The notes: generated by a model not told the origin, from the sequence alone. 19,182 bases of DNA from G026625185 sp035256645 (GCA_035256645.1 DATEXU010000014.1:1-19182); one strand, 5' to 3'; counted from the stretch's first letter, positions 6,094 to 14,189 are shown. Numbers and translations are program-made.

Positions 6094-7770
6094 TTATGCT
6101 GCAGCAGTAAACCATTCCGGGACCGCTTTTGTCGTGGCTTTGACGATGTACCGATCGAGTTCACTAAAGGCACCACGCGCAATCAGGGCTTCAACGGTCT
6201 TTTCAAGCACAATCATCTTACCGGCAGTGTGAATAATAGCCGGATAGTAATCATTAACAAAAAATTGCTTAAGCCGAAAACGCTTAACGTCGTCACCCGC
6301 CATGGTTTTGACTTCCTCCTCGATTTTTGCCTTATCGAAGGCGCGCAACTCGGCTTTAGGCGATCTCATTTTCTCAGCGGTCACATCAAACCCTTCGACA
6401 CACTTGAAGGTGAGTTGCCAGTGTTCTATATTGCCAAGTGAATTAATCATGAGGGTATTGGTTGTTATAAGTCCCTGCTCGCGTTCAACTTTAACTCCCT
6501 CTAAGGGGGGGAAAAAGTAATTATCCGAGATCGCGCAGAAAGCGCTGACTCCTCCTGCAAAAGGATTTTCCATGATATCATTAACGGTAAAAAACGGTTT
6601 CTGTTCAAACCGGGCATCTTGGAGTAATATGAGTTCTTCCTCAGTATAATGAAACCGCTCATTCCACAATTCTTCCGGGACAAGATCCTTTCGGGTCAGT
6701 GAACTCTGACTTGTAAGCATTCCAAGGCTTTGTCCTCCACGCCACACTAAAGGAAGGGATCCGACAACCCATTCTGCGCTCCCGCCGATCTCACCAATCA
6801 TGCTGTGTAAGCCACGTCCATCAGGAAAACAAAGACCTGCAAGTCCCATAACCAAGGCGGGAAAAAGATCACCATCCTTGTCAAAAGGAGTGGCGACCCC
6901 GAGCGCATTAAGCCTGTCCATAGTCGGATGATGACGCGGCCGGTCAAGAAAGTAGGCAGTGATTTCGGAGAAATCTTTTTTTCCGCAGGCATCAGCGATA
7001 ATTTTGACTTCCTCCTGGAGATTTGTTTCCCTGGGGTTAAATTCGGAAAACATAGCGCCGGTCATCCAACGCTCCACGTAAATGTCGGGCAGGTGTCTTT
7101 TAAAGCCCGATTCAGTAATAAAAAGAGCAGTAAGTGAACTGTGACCTCCTTTGACCGTCTTGCCCGTGCCGTCAATGACATCCGATCCCATGGAAAGTTT
7201 GCTCACTTCTTTATTCAATCCACGGCCATAGCGACTGCAGTGCTCATCTTTTCCAAAAAGCGCACCCACCGGGATGGTAGGGTTGCCCCCGATTTCTATT
7301 CCGGGTTTTACTCGTACCCCCTCTGTGATGATACTCTCAACAATCACTTCCTCTCCCACATCAAAATTTTCAGTGGTTATTTGAAGCACTTCACTCATTA
7401 TCTGTGCTGCCGTTCGATCGTTACGCCGTTTTAACCGTTCAATAAGAGCTGGGGTCTGGAGGTCCTTGGGAACATTTTTCAAAGCTCCGAAACCGTCAAT
7501 AGCAACCGCCACTGCCGGAAGGGCCGCTGCTAAAATCACTGCTTGACGGAGTTGTTTGCTTCTAAAAACACCGAGGTTGGAACGCCCATTGCCGTGATCG
7601 TCAATCATGAAAACTGTGCCGTCAATAAGCTCAAGGCCATAAAAGGAAAGCACCTCTTGATGTCGTAAGTTAAAGGTGGACACCTTGTCTTTACTCATTG
7701 GAATCAACTCATGACGGCCGTTAAAAGTCAATCTCGCATCAGCAACATTGTAACGCAGGGGATTTATCAT
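6094..7770 (-). CDS. GlpX-family class II fructose-1,6-bisphosphatase-like protein, extended
   Basis: 558 aa, ATG start with AGGAGGT (7777-7783) 6 nt upstream. Residues about 110-460 follow the GlpX order: RRND (115-118, like the GRGDK metal site), DVIDGTGKTVKGG (197-209, like DPIDGT), LPDIYVERW, LDRPRH (275-280), IGGSAEWVVGSLPL (328-341, like GGAPEGV with the catalytic Glu), and a C-terminal TVNDI...DNYFFPPLEGV segment. GlpX hydrolyses fructose-1,6-bisphosphate in gluconeogenesis. Typical members have about 320-340 aa; this one adds about 105 residues in front (including two DDHGN/DGF-type segments) and about 95 behind, neither recognised. The canonical GEGE..EAP motif is not clear, so the substrate may differ. 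The remnant of a class V enzyme for the same reaction lies just downstream. Confidence 0.7.
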   Translation of the reverse strand: MINPLRYNVADARLTFNGRHELIPMSKDKVSTFNLRHQEVLSFYGLELIDGTVFMIDDHGNGRSNLGVFRSKQLRQAVILAAALPAVAVAIDGFGALKNVPKDLQTPALIERLKRRNDRTAAQIMSEVLQITTENFDVGEEVIVESIITEGVRVKPGIEIGGNPTIPVGALFGKDEHCSRYGRGLNKEVSKLSMGSDVIDGTGKTVKGGHSSLTALFITESGFKRHLPDIYVERWMTGAMFSEFNPRETNLQEEVKIIADACGKKDFSEITAYFLDRPRHHPTMDRLNALGVATPFDKDGDLFPALVMGLAGLCFPDGRGLHSMIGEIGGSAEWVVGSLPLVWRGGQSLGMLTSQSSLTRKDLVPEELWNERFHYTEEELILLQDARFEQKPFFTVNDIMENPFAGGVSAFCAISDNYFFPPLEGVKVEREQGLITTNTLMINSLGNIEHWQLTFKCVEGFDVTAEKMRSPKAELRAFDKAKIEEEVKTMAGDDVKRFRLKQFFVNDYYPAIIHTAGKMIVLEKTVEALIARGAFSELDRYIVKATTKAVPEWFTAAA

Positions 7771-7783
7771 GGCGGCACCTCCT

Positions 7784-8199
7784 AAGCTATTTTCTCGGTA
7801 GAAACATCATGAAAATTTTTTCATCTAAGAGCACGAGGAAAGGTCAACTATTTCTTATTGTTAACAAACCAAAATTATCACAATAAATCAAGTAAAAACA
7901 CCTGTTTTTTTTATAAGACATTTTACAGAGTTATACCAAGTTGCATTCAAAAGTAGATCGAGGCGGCGACGAGGAATCGACGTCGAGGAGTATGACGAGG
8001 AGCCAACAAAGATATACAAATGAAGGCGACTTGGTATTAGCCACAAAAATAAAGCAGCTCTTTTCTGCAAAAGCGTTACCGCAGGGGATATGGGAAACAA
8101 AAAATAAAAGCTAAGTTGATAGACTGCTATCACCCTTAAAAAGAATATCAGCGCGGGATCGAAATAAAAATAAGGGGTGACCCTGGTTAGGAATAAAAA
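7784..8199. other. Intergenic region between MerR gene and GlpX-like gene
   Basis: Apart from the repeat at 7933-8037, I see no gene here. The frames that cross the repeat have no ribosome sites or recognisable products. No strong terminator follows the MerR stop at 8200; only a short GGGTGACCC palindrome lies near 8175. Confidence 0.5.
7933..8037. repeat. ATACCAAGT-ended repeat, intact copy 2
   Basis: This 105-nt element runs from ATACCAAGTTGCATTCA to its near-exact inverted end (complement ATACCAAGTCGCCTTCA, 15 of 17 identical). The centre has the perfect palindrome TCGACGTCGA (7977-7986). The outer arms match 1212-1249 and 1330-1373. No transposase frame is inside, so it would be a non-autonomous or purely structural element. 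Confidence 0.8.
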
Positions 8200-8604
8200 T
8201 TATTTGGTAAGTAATTTGCGGAGAACTTTGAGTTCTTTTAATGTAGCCTGTAAAATTTTTTTATAATCGCTTTCGTCAGAATTTACTTGTAAATCCTTTT
8301 TTTCCTCTCGAGCTATTTCCTCTAATCGTTTTTTAGCCCCCGCAATCGTATATTGTTCCTCGTAAAGAAGTTTTTTTATCTCAAAGAGTATTTCTAAATC
8401 TTTCCTTCGATACAGCCGATGTCTTGATTTTGTCCGGATGGGCTTGATCAGTTTAAATTCTGATTCCCAATACCGTAGAACATATGGCTCTAAGGCGGTC
8501 AGTTTGCCAACCTCGCTTATTCGGAAATAGAGCTTATCCGGGATTTTCCCTTCTTCCTTGGTTTTTTCTATAAAGGTTTCGAGAGGTAATAACTTATCGT
8601 TCAT
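8200..8604 (-). CDS. MerR-family transcriptional regulator
   Basis: 134 aa, ATG start overlapping the end of the IHF-alpha gene by 11 nt, which implies translational coupling. Residues about 26-96 are a MerR winged helix-turn-helix: FRISEVGKLTALEPYVLRYWESEF, then KSRHRLYRRKDLEILFEIKKLLYEEQYTIAGAKKRLEE. The remainder to 134 is a Lys/Glu/Leu-rich helix suited to a dimer coiled coil. There is no cysteine, so it is not a metal sensor of the classic MerR kind, and there is no effector domain. In deltaproteobacteria a MerR-like gene of this size commonly follows pheT-ihfA. Its target and ligand are not evident from the sequence. Confidence 0.9.
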   Translation of the reverse strand: MNDKLLPLETFIEKTKEEGKIPDKLYFRISEVGKLTALEPYVLRYWESEFKLIKPIRTKSRHRLYRRKDLEILFEIKKLLYEEQYTIAGAKKRLEEIAREEKKDLQVNSDESDYKKILQATLKELKVLRKLLTK

Positions 8605-8881
8605 TGAGCGCCCTCTTCAGTATCGGACTTGATTTAAACGTTAATACTTTGCGAGCAGTTATCTGGATCTCGTCTCCTGTTTGGGGATTCCTTCCCCTTC
8701 GAGAGCGTTTTGTCCGGACCACAAAATTACCGAATCCGGAAATTTTTACTTTTTCTCCGTTTTCCAAAGTGTCTTTTAAAGTCTCCAAAACGAGTTCAAC
8801 AATTCTTGAAGATTCTTCTTTGGATAAACCGACTTTTTCGTAAATACTTTCAATGATATCTGCTTTAGTCATTTTTTTCAC
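8594..8881 (-). CDS. ihfA: Integration host factor alpha subunit / HU-family protein
   Basis: Up to 95 aa. The frame opens at a GTG (8881), but AAGGAG (8884-8889) is too close to it; the ATG at 8872, giving MTKADIIESIYEKVGLSKEE and 92 aa, is the better start. The body matches IHF-alpha: IVELVLETLKDTLENGEKVKISGFGNFVVRTK, the DNA-intercalating arm GRNPQTGDEIQITARKVLTFKSS, and LKRALNER at the end. IHF binds and sharply bends specific DNA sites as an alpha-beta heterodimer. It follows pheT directly (7 nt to the ATG-start-independent frame end), the same arrangement as pheT-ihfA in proteobacteria, and overlaps the MerR gene. Alpha versus beta or HU identity rests mainly on this gene order. Confidence 0.85.
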   Translation of the reverse strand: MKKMTKADIIESIYEKVGLSKEESSRIVELVLETLKDTLENGEKVKISGFGNFVVRTKRSRRGRNPQTGDEIQITARKVLTFKSSPILKRALNER

Positions 8882-8888
8882 CTCTCCT

Positions 8889-11303
8889 TTATTTTCTTAA
8901 CTCTATCTCCATGTTATTTTTTAGATGAGAAAGTATCTTTTCAAAAAGCACATTCACTTCCTCATCAGTTAAACTTCGATCTGGGGCCTGAAACATCATC
9001 CGAAAGGCCAAACTTTTTTTCCCGCACGGTATTTGATCTCCTTGATAGAGATCAAATACCTTTATATCTTGCAAATACTTAACCTTTGCGCTAACAATCG
9101 CTTCCACAATTGTTTGGCACGCAATGCCCTCATCCACGATTAAAGCACTATCTCGTGAGACTGAGGGAAACTTCGGGAGTGGTTTCGCCCCCTTTTCTTT
9201 TTTACCACAATAATGGATAATTTTCCCAAAGTCAACCTCAAAAACAAAAATTTTTTTAGAAATTTCCAAATAATCAAGAACATGGGGATGGACCTCACCG
9301 ATGACCCCTATCAGATCCCCCTCAATGACTATCCGGGAGGATAAACCAGGATGAAAATACGGAATAGACTTATCTATCTGAAAATAAACGTTTTTTAAAG
9401 AAAGAACGTGAAAAATATTCTCTAAAAAACCTTTTAAATCATAGAAATCAGTCTCTTCTTGAGGGTTGTTCCAGGCCTCTTCAACCCGAAGACCGCAGAC
9501 CAAACCACTGAGCATGAGTTTTTCCTGTGGGAGAAGGTTTTTTTCTTCTCGAAAAAAAACCTTCCCCAACTCGAAAATTTTTGGGTCCACGTTTTTATGA
9601 TTGTGGTTTGTGACGACGGTCAACAAGAGCCCCGGGAGAAGCGTGGTCCTCATCACGGATTGATCTTTAGACAAAGGATTAGAGATACTGATAGAGCGCC
9701 AGAAGGGATGATCGTCAGGAATATGGAGTGATTTAACCATCTCCGGAGAAATGAAGCTGTAGGTTATAACTTCGAAAAAGCCATTGTTGCTTAATAGAGA
9801 TCGGACTTCCGTTTCCTGATAAAAGGAAGCTTTCCCTTTTTCATCAGGGATGTTCATAACCGGCAGAGTTTCGGGAATTTTGTCGTAGCCGTGGACGCGA
9901 GCGAGTTCCTCAACCAGATCAATTTCCTCTTTTAAATCTTTTCGGTGAGAAGGGATCGTAACCAGTATTTTTTCCTGGTTGTGCGACTCAACCTTGATGC
10001 CTAAACGCTCAAGGTAATTGGTCATGGTTGCAGGAGAAATCTTGGTGCCTAAAATCAGGTTTACCTTCTGGGGGTTAACCCTTACCTGCGGAGGCTTGGG
10101 AAAAGGATGTGGACAGGCATCAATGACTCCCCGGGCAACTTTTCCATTCGCTAATTCTGCAATAAGCTGAGCAGCTCGGTTTAAAGCAGGGACAACGAAT
10201 TCAGGATCAACCCCTTTTTCAAATCTTAAAGAAGACTCGGTTTTAATCCCTAATTTCCTGGAGGTCTTCGAAATATTTTGAGGATTGAAATAAGCACTTT
10301 CTAAAAGAAGCGTGGCGGTTTTTTCGGTCACTTCCGTATTAAGACCCCCCATTACTCCTCCAAGAGCAACCGACTTAGAAGAATCACAAATCATGAGCAC
10401 GTCTCCATCGAGAAGGCGTTCTTTATTATCGAGGGTAAAAAATTTCTCCCCGGGTGCCGCCTTTTTAACGATTATTTTCCCGTGCTCCACAAGAGTATAA
10501 TCAAAGGCATGCATTGGTTGCCCCCACTCAAGGAGGATATAGTTGGTTATATCCACCACATTGTTTATGGATCGGATACCTGCCAACTCCAATCTCCGCC
10601 TCATCCACAGAGGGGAAGGTTTTATTGAAACATTGGAGACATAACGGGCAGTGTATCGGGGGCACAGTTCGGGTGCTTCAAGAGCCACGTTTATGAACTT
10701 TGCAACCCCTTCTTCTTCCTCAACCACGTTAACTGAGGGTAACGTAACGCACGTGTCATAGAAAGCTGCTACTTCTCTGGCGATCCCGATCATCGAGAAA
10801 CAGTCAGCCCGATTAGGGGTTAAATCAATTTCCAATACATAGTCCTTGAGCATCAAGGCTGACGCTAAATCTTTTCCGATTTCCAGGTCTGAAGAAAGGA
10901 TCATGATGCCGGGAGACTTTTCTTCAAGCTTAAGCTCTTCTTCTGAACAAAGCATGCCCTCGGAAAAGACCCCTCGGATCTTTGAAGCTTTGATTTTAAC
11001 TCCATTAGGTAAGGTGGTTCCTACCGGAGCGAGGGCTACCGTATCTCCCGCTTTCATGTTGTGGGCTCCACAAACTATACTTAAAACCTCTTTGCCGTCA
11101 AAAACCCGGCAGAGGGATAGTTTGTCTGCATTGGGATGAGGAGAAATCTCCTTAATGCCGGCTACCCGAATATGTTCAAACTCTTCTCCGATGCAGGAGA
11201 GACTTGAAACCTCTAAACCCGCCATCGTTAAACGATGCGCGAGTTCTTCCGGTGTCGCTTCAAAATTGACATATTCTTTTAACCAGTTATAACTAACTAA
11301 CAC
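8889..11303 (-). CDS. pheT: Phenylalanine-tRNA ligase beta subunit
   Basis: 804 aa, full length. The start is a GTG at 11303 with AAGGG (11311-11315) 7 nt upstream, giving MLVSYNWLKEYVNF, the standard PheT N-terminus. Domains in order: the EMAP/tRNA-binding OB fold at about 40-150 (VCGAHNMKAGDTVALAPVGTTLPNG), the B3/B4 editing domain at about 215-390, B5 at about 405-475, the catalytic-like core, and the C-terminal ferredoxin-fold anticodon-binding domain at about 710-804 (FPSVSRDSALIVDEG..). It forms the alpha2-beta2 enzyme that charges tRNA-Phe, with PheS, in the cytoplasm. Unusually it is separated from pheS by about 385 nt of repeats. A perfect 13-bp inverted repeat lies inside the coding sequence at 9028-9060. 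Confidence 0.97.
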   Translation of the reverse strand: MLVSYNWLKEYVNFEATPEELAHRLTMAGLEVSSLSCIGEEFEHIRVAGIKEISPHPNADKLSLCRVFDGKEVLSIVCGAHNMKAGDTVALAPVGTTLPNGVKIKASKIRGVFSEGMLCSEEELKLEEKSPGIMILSSDLEIGKDLASALMLKDYVLEIDLTPNRADCFSMIGIAREVAAFYDTCVTLPSVNVVEEEEGVAKFINVALEAPELCPRYTARYVSNVSIKPSPLWMRRRLELAGIRSINNVVDITNYILLEWGQPMHAFDYTLVEHGKIIVKKAAPGEKFFTLDNKERLLDGDVLMICDSSKSVALGGVMGGLNTEVTEKTATLLLESAYFNPQNISKTSRKLGIKTESSLRFEKGVDPEFVVPALNRAAQLIAELANGKVARGVIDACPHPFPKPPQVRVNPQKVNLILGTKISPATMTNYLERLGIKVESHNQEKILVTIPSHRKDLKEEIDLVEELARVHGYDKIPETLPVMNIPDEKGKASFYQETEVRSLLSNNGFFEVITYSFISPEMVKSLHIPDDHPFWRSISISNPLSKDQSVMRTTLLPGLLLTVVTNHNHKNVDPKIFELGKVFFREEKNLLPQEKLMLSGLVCGLRVEEAWNNPQEETDFYDLKGFLENIFHVLSLKNVYFQIDKSIPYFHPGLSSRIVIEGDLIGVIGEVHPHVLDYLEISKKIFVFEVDFGKIIHYCGKKEKGAKPLPKFPSVSRDSALIVDEGIACQTIVEAIVSAKVKYLQDIKVFDLYQGDQIPCGKKSLAFRMMFQAPDRSLTDEEVNVLFEKILSHLKNNMEIELRK
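9028..9060 (-). repeat. Perfect 13-bp inverted repeat within pheT
   Basis: GGTATTTGATCTC (9028-9040) and GAGATCAAATACC (9048-9060) are exact inverted repeats around a 7-nt loop. They lie in the codons for VFDLYQGDQIP near the PheT C-terminus, about 150 nt before ihfA. There is no U tract, so it is not a terminator. It may be chance within a conserved protein motif. Confidence 0.5.
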
Positions 11304-11375
11304 AGTGATGCCCTTACACAGAAGTATATTTTAGAAGTTATTCACAGTCTCATAATAATAATGACATTGTTTTAT

Positions 11376-11576
11376 AAAATCCCTCCTTACCTCCCTTTAT
11401 CAAAGGGAGGTAAAACACCCCTCTTTGGAGATTGTGTCACAAGTCAATTCATGGTTCGACAAGCTCACCATGACCGTTAAAAATCAATGGGTTAGCCGTC
11501 ACCCTGAGCGTGTCAAAGGGTGAATGGCTAATTGCGACACAGCCTCTTGGTAAAGAGGGGACGGGGGAGATTTTCA
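11376..11576. repeat. CCCTCC/GGGGGA composite repeat split by another element
   Basis: The left half starts AAAATCCCTCC (11376-11386), contains the perfect hairpin ACCTCCCTTT-ATC-AAAGGGAGGT (11389-11411) and reaches CCCCTCTTTGG (11418-11428). The right half, TAAAGAGGGGACGGGGGAGATTTT (11551-11574), completes the inverted repeat: CCCCTCTTT pairs with AAAGAGGGG and the outer CCCTCC with the GGGGGA region. Between the halves sits the GAGRYTGTGTC element. Repeats of this C-rich/G-rich type are common between genes in many genomes. Confidence 0.65.
11428..11546. repeat. GAGRYTGTGTC-ended repeat, copy 2
   Basis: The left end GAGATTGTGTCACAA (11428-11442) and the complement of the right end GAGGCTGTGTCGCAA (from 11532-11546) agree at 12 of 15 positions and match the ends of the element at 1029-1178. 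Inside are hairpins TCATGGT..ACCATGA (11449-11473) and TTAGCC(GTCACCCT..AGGGTGAAT)GGCTAA (11492-11531). CCTCTTTGG on the left and CCTCTTGG on the right flank it, which could be an imperfect target duplication. Confidence 0.7.
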
Positions 11577-11688
11577 TATGCATGTCAATTCAATTTTGAG
11601 ACCCTTAATCATTATTCAAAACAAATGATTTGTTGGCTGTTTTAGTTATCGGAGCAAAAAATATCATGGTACGGACAACAGTCACCTG

Positions 11689-12705
11689 CTAAAACTGCCT
11701 TAAAAATCTCAGGTCGTTTTCAAAAAAAAGTCGGATGTCGTTTATCCCAAACTTCAGCATGGCAATCCGTTCAATGCCCATGCCAAAGGCAAAGCCGGTC
11801 ACGTTTTCCGGATCATATCCTACCATCCGAAAAACCGCTGGGTTTACCATGCCTGAGCCTAAAATTTCCAGCCAGCCGCTTTGCGAGCAAACCCGACAGC
11901 CTTTCCCTTTACACATCACACATTGGATGTCCACCTCGGCACTCGGTTCAGTGAAGGGGAAAAAGCTGGGACGAAAACGGACCAGCGTATCAGGAGCAAA
12001 CATCCGGTGGATAAAAGCGGTTAATACCCCTTTGAGGTCTCCGAATGAAACCTGTTCATCAACCAAAAGGCCTTCAACCTGATGGAACATAGGGGTGTGG
12101 GAAATATCAGAATCGCGACGATAAACTTTTCCCAGGCAGATAATCCTGACCGGAGGAGGTTGTTTTTCCATGACCCGAATCTGCACTGGTGAGGTATGGG
12201 TGCGAAGGAGAACCTCGTCGGAAATATAAAAAGTATCATGCATGTCCCGGGCAGGGTGATGCTTGGGGATATTAAGGGCTTCAAAATTATAATAATCCAG
12301 CTCTACCTCCGGGCCTTGAGCGAGGCTGAAGCCGAGGGAGGTAAAGATTTCAACCACTCTCTCAGTAATTTGGGAGAGAGGATGTTTTGCCCCCAAGGGA
12401 ATGAGGCGACCCGGGAGCGTGACATCAATGCGCTCTTGTGCAAGGCGTTCATCCTGGTGTTTTCGGATGAATCGTTGAAGTGCCTCGGCAATCCCTTGCT
12501 CTAAAGCTTGCTTAAGCTGGTTAGCTAATCCGCCGATTAAAGGTCTTTCTTCTTGGGGAATGTCCTTGAGACCTTTAAGAAGAGTTGTTATTTTCCCCTT
12601 TTTCCCGAGGTAACGAATCCGGATATCCTCTATCTGGCCCTCTTCGCCGGCGTCCTTTAATTCTTTTTCCGCCTCGAGCCTAATACTATTAATTTTTTCT
12701 TGCAT
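11689..12705 (-). CDS. pheS: Phenylalanine-tRNA ligase alpha subunit
   Basis: 338 aa, full length, ATG start. The N-terminal coiled coil (about 1-90, rich in Glu/Lys) contacts tRNA. The class II catalytic core follows: TLPGRLIPLGAKHPLSQ (96-112), RTHTSPVQIRVM (168-179), motif 2 with GKVYRRD (192-198), FHQVEGLLVD (207-216), and motif 3 GFAFGMGIERIAML (304-317). The four-cysteine segment C262-x2-C265-x4-C270-x2-C273 is usual in the family. It binds ATP and phenylalanine and works with PheT. It lies 171 nt after rplT. No clear ribosome site precedes the ATG, and a weak hairpin (12787-12803) with a following U run lies in that leader, so expression may be tuned there. Confidence 0.97.
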   Translation of the reverse strand: MQEKINSIRLEAEKELKDAGEEGQIEDIRIRYLGKKGKITTLLKGLKDIPQEERPLIGGLANQLKQALEQGIAEALQRFIRKHQDERLAQERIDVTLPGRLIPLGAKHPLSQITERVVEIFTSLGFSLAQGPEVELDYYNFEALNIPKHHPARDMHDTFYISDEVLLRTHTSPVQIRVMEKQPPPVRIICLGKVYRRDSDISHTPMFHQVEGLLVDEQVSFGDLKGVLTAFIHRMFAPDTLVRFRPSFFPFTEPSAEVDIQCVMCKGKGCRVCSQSGWLEILGSGMVNPAVFRMVGYDPENVTGFAFGMGIERIAMLKFGINDIRLFFENDLRFLRQF

Positions 12706-12777
12706 AAAACTCGATAATTCTGACTTTAGTGTTTTCCGGTTCGGATGCTCACATTATCAAAACCAAGCTTGATATAG

Positions 12778-12803
12778 AATCAAAAACCAATAATTTTTAT
12801 TGG
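12778..12803 (-). promoter_or_regulatory. Weak hairpin with U run in the pheS leader
   Basis: CCAATAA (12787-12793) pairs with TTATTGG (12797-12803). On the minus strand TTTTTG follows, so the layout is that of a weak intrinsic terminator between rplT and pheS. The stem is AT-rich and only 7 bp, so attenuation is only a possibility. Confidence 0.3.
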
Positions 12804-12876
12804 CTGATCAAATTTCTGAAATTCAGGGTAATGAGAAATAAGTCAGGAAGATTGGTGCCGTTTAATGTGGCGTGAG

Positions 12877-13230
12877 CTAAACATGTTGCTTCGCCAGAGC
12901 GGCAATACTGGAAAATACTTGAGGATCATTGACCGCTAAATCAGCTAATATCTTCCGATCAAGAATCACGTGTGCTTTTCTTAACCCCATGATCAGCTTG
13001 CTGTATGGGAGGTTATTGATCCGAGCCGCAGCATTAACCCTCGCAATCCAAAGACTCCTGAATTCACGCTTCTTAACTCTTCGATCCCGGTAGGCGAATT
13101 TTAATGCCCGATCAACTGCCTCAGATGCGCTTCGGAGAAGGCTTCCCCGTGCGCCTCGATAGCCCTTGGCAAGCTTAAGAATCCTTTTCCTTCGCTTTCG
13201 GGAGGCGACATTGTTGGTTGCTCGTGGCAT
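12877..13230 (-). CDS. rplT: 50S ribosomal protein L20
   Basis: 117 aa. The frame is open to 13338, but the true start is the ATG at 13230, giving MPRATNNVASRKRRKRILKLAKGYRGARG, the universal L20 N-terminus; AGGA (13241-13244) lies upstream. The protein has the long basic N-terminal helix (about 1-60) that reaches into 23S rRNA and the globular C-terminal part (YSKLIMGLRKAHVILDRKILADLAVNDPQVFSSI). L20 is needed early in 50S assembly and in several bacteria represses its own operon by binding the leader mRNA. It follows rpmI by about 120 nt. Confidence 0.97.
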   Translation of the reverse strand: MPRATNNVASRKRRKRILKLAKGYRGARGSLLRSASEAVDRALKFAYRDRRVKKREFRSLWIARVNAAARINNLPYSKLIMGLRKAHVILDRKILADLAVNDPQVFSSIAALAKQHV

Positions 13231-13351
13231 GGCATTTTTTTCCTTTCTTTTTTTATTAAGCTGTATGTGGTTAGTTGCGCGTTGTGCGTCGTATGGTGTT
13301 TTTAAACCACACAAACAAAACCCAACCGGCAACGACACCTTTTTTCAACCC

Positions 13352-13549
13352 TTACTTGTAGGGAATCAGTCGTCGAATATTTTTTTCATCCCGTTTATTG
13401 ATTAAAGCCGATTTTCTCAAAGCCCGTTTCCTTTTGGGCGCTTTTTTGGTTAAGATGTGGCTTTTATATGCTTTTTTCCGTTTTACTCTACCCTTGCTGG
13501 TCAAGCGAAAACGTTTAGCAGCACCCTTGTTAGTTTTTAATTTTGGCAT
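13352..13549 (-). CDS. rpmI: 50S ribosomal protein L35
   Basis: 65 aa, the usual length, starting MPKLKTNKGAAKRFRLTSKG from an ATG with AAGGAGT (13559-13565) about 9 nt upstream. It is very basic, with KKAYKSHILTKKAPKRKRALRK in the middle. It is a small structural protein of the large ribosomal subunit. It stands between infC and rplT, the standard order infC-rpmI-rplT. A short stem with a U run about 20-50 nt before its start may be a leader signal. Confidence 0.96.
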   Translation of the reverse strand: MPKLKTNKGAAKRFRLTSKGRVKRKKAYKSHILTKKAPKRKRALRKSALINKRDEKNIRRLIPYK

Positions 13550-13566
13550 CAGGGTTACTCCTTTAA

Positions 13567-13598
13567 AATAAAAAAAAATCCTCTTTTTCTCCGAAGAG
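13567..13598 (-). promoter_or_regulatory. Possible attenuator-like hairpin before rpmI
   Basis: On the minus strand CTCTT (complement of 13594-13598) pairs with AAGAG (complement of 13581-13585) across CGGAGAAA, followed by GATTTTTTTTATTTT. The short stem plus U run in the infC-rpmI gap, where L20-dependent control acts in other bacteria, makes a regulatory role possible. The stem is only 5 bp. Confidence 0.25.
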
Positions 13599-13667
13599 TT
13601 CCTTTATCACCAACAACTCGTGGGAGCAATAATCTTTTTCGATTTTTTCGTTTGCTGAAAGGTAGAC

Positions 13668-14186
13668 TCAACTCTTAGGAGCCACCATCATCGTCATAAA
13701 ACGACCTTCCAGCTTGGGACCTTGTTCAATGACCGCCACTTCTTTAATTTCTTCCACAATTTTGGCCATCATTTTTTCGCCCAAGTCAATGTGCGCCATT
13801 TCCCGGCCTCTAAATTGTAAAGAAATTTTAATTTTACTCCGGTTAGCCAAAAATTTTTTCAGATTACGGATCTTAAAAAACAAGTCGTGTTCTTCCGTCC
13901 TGGGTCGGAGTTTAATCTCTTTGACTGTGGTAACTGAATGAACTTTCTTTTTCCGGTTCTCCTGAGTTTTTTTCCGCTGCTGGTATTTGAATTTTCCGTA
14001 ATCCATTATCCGGCAGACCGGAGGATTGGCGTTAGGCGCCACTTCAACCAAGTCTAAACCTTGTTCCTCAGCGCGCCGCATAGCTTCTTGGGGAGGCATA
14101 ACCCCTAACTGTTTTCCCTCCATATCAATCACAAGGATCGCTGGACAGCGAATCTCATAATTTATTCTGTTTTTCTCGGTAACTAT
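13668..14186 (-). CDS. infC: Translation initiation factor IF-3, probable AUA start
   Basis: 172 aa if translation starts at the ATA at 14184-14186; 175 aa if it starts at the GTG at 14195. The protein is complete: INYEIRCPAILVIDMEGKQLGVMPPQEA starts the N-domain, DLVEVAPNANPPVCRIMDYGKFKYQQRKK is the IF-3 signature, and the C-domain has EIKLRPRTEEHDLFFKIRNLKKFL and VSLQFRGREMAH-like residues. IF-3 binds the 30S subunit, checks initiator tRNA and start codon, and prevents premature subunit joining. I prefer the ATA because the strong ribosome site overlaps the GTG and sits 8 nt before the ATA. Rare infC starts (AUU, AUC) allow IF-3 to limit its own synthesis in other bacteria. The gene follows the thrS stop within 20 nt. 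Confidence 0.93.
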   Translation of the reverse strand: MVTEKNRINYEIRCPAILVIDMEGKQLGVMPPQEAMRRAEEQGLDLVEVAPNANPPVCRIMDYGKFKYQQRKKTQENRKKKVHSVTTVKEIKLRPRTEEHDLFFKIRNLKKFLANRSKIKISLQFRGREMAHIDLGEKMMAKIVEEIKEVAVIEQGPKLEGRFMTMMVAPKS

Positions 14187-14189
14187 TCC

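Noticed and set aside
5989..6441. 150-codon plus-strand frame
   Set aside because: It is antisense to the 3' end of the GlpX-like gene, whose protein is clearly conserved; no ribosome site or family match for the plus frame.
7888..8133. 81-codon minus-strand frame
   Set aside because: It spans the ATACCAAGT repeat, has no ribosome site and no recognisable protein features.
8155..8185. Terminator after the MerR gene
   Set aside because: Only a short GGGTGACCC palindrome with a mixed A/T stretch is present; the stem is too small to call.
13231..13338. N-terminal extension of L20
   Set aside because: The open frame reaches 13338, but L20 proteins begin at MPRA, matching the ATG at 13230 with a ribosome site.
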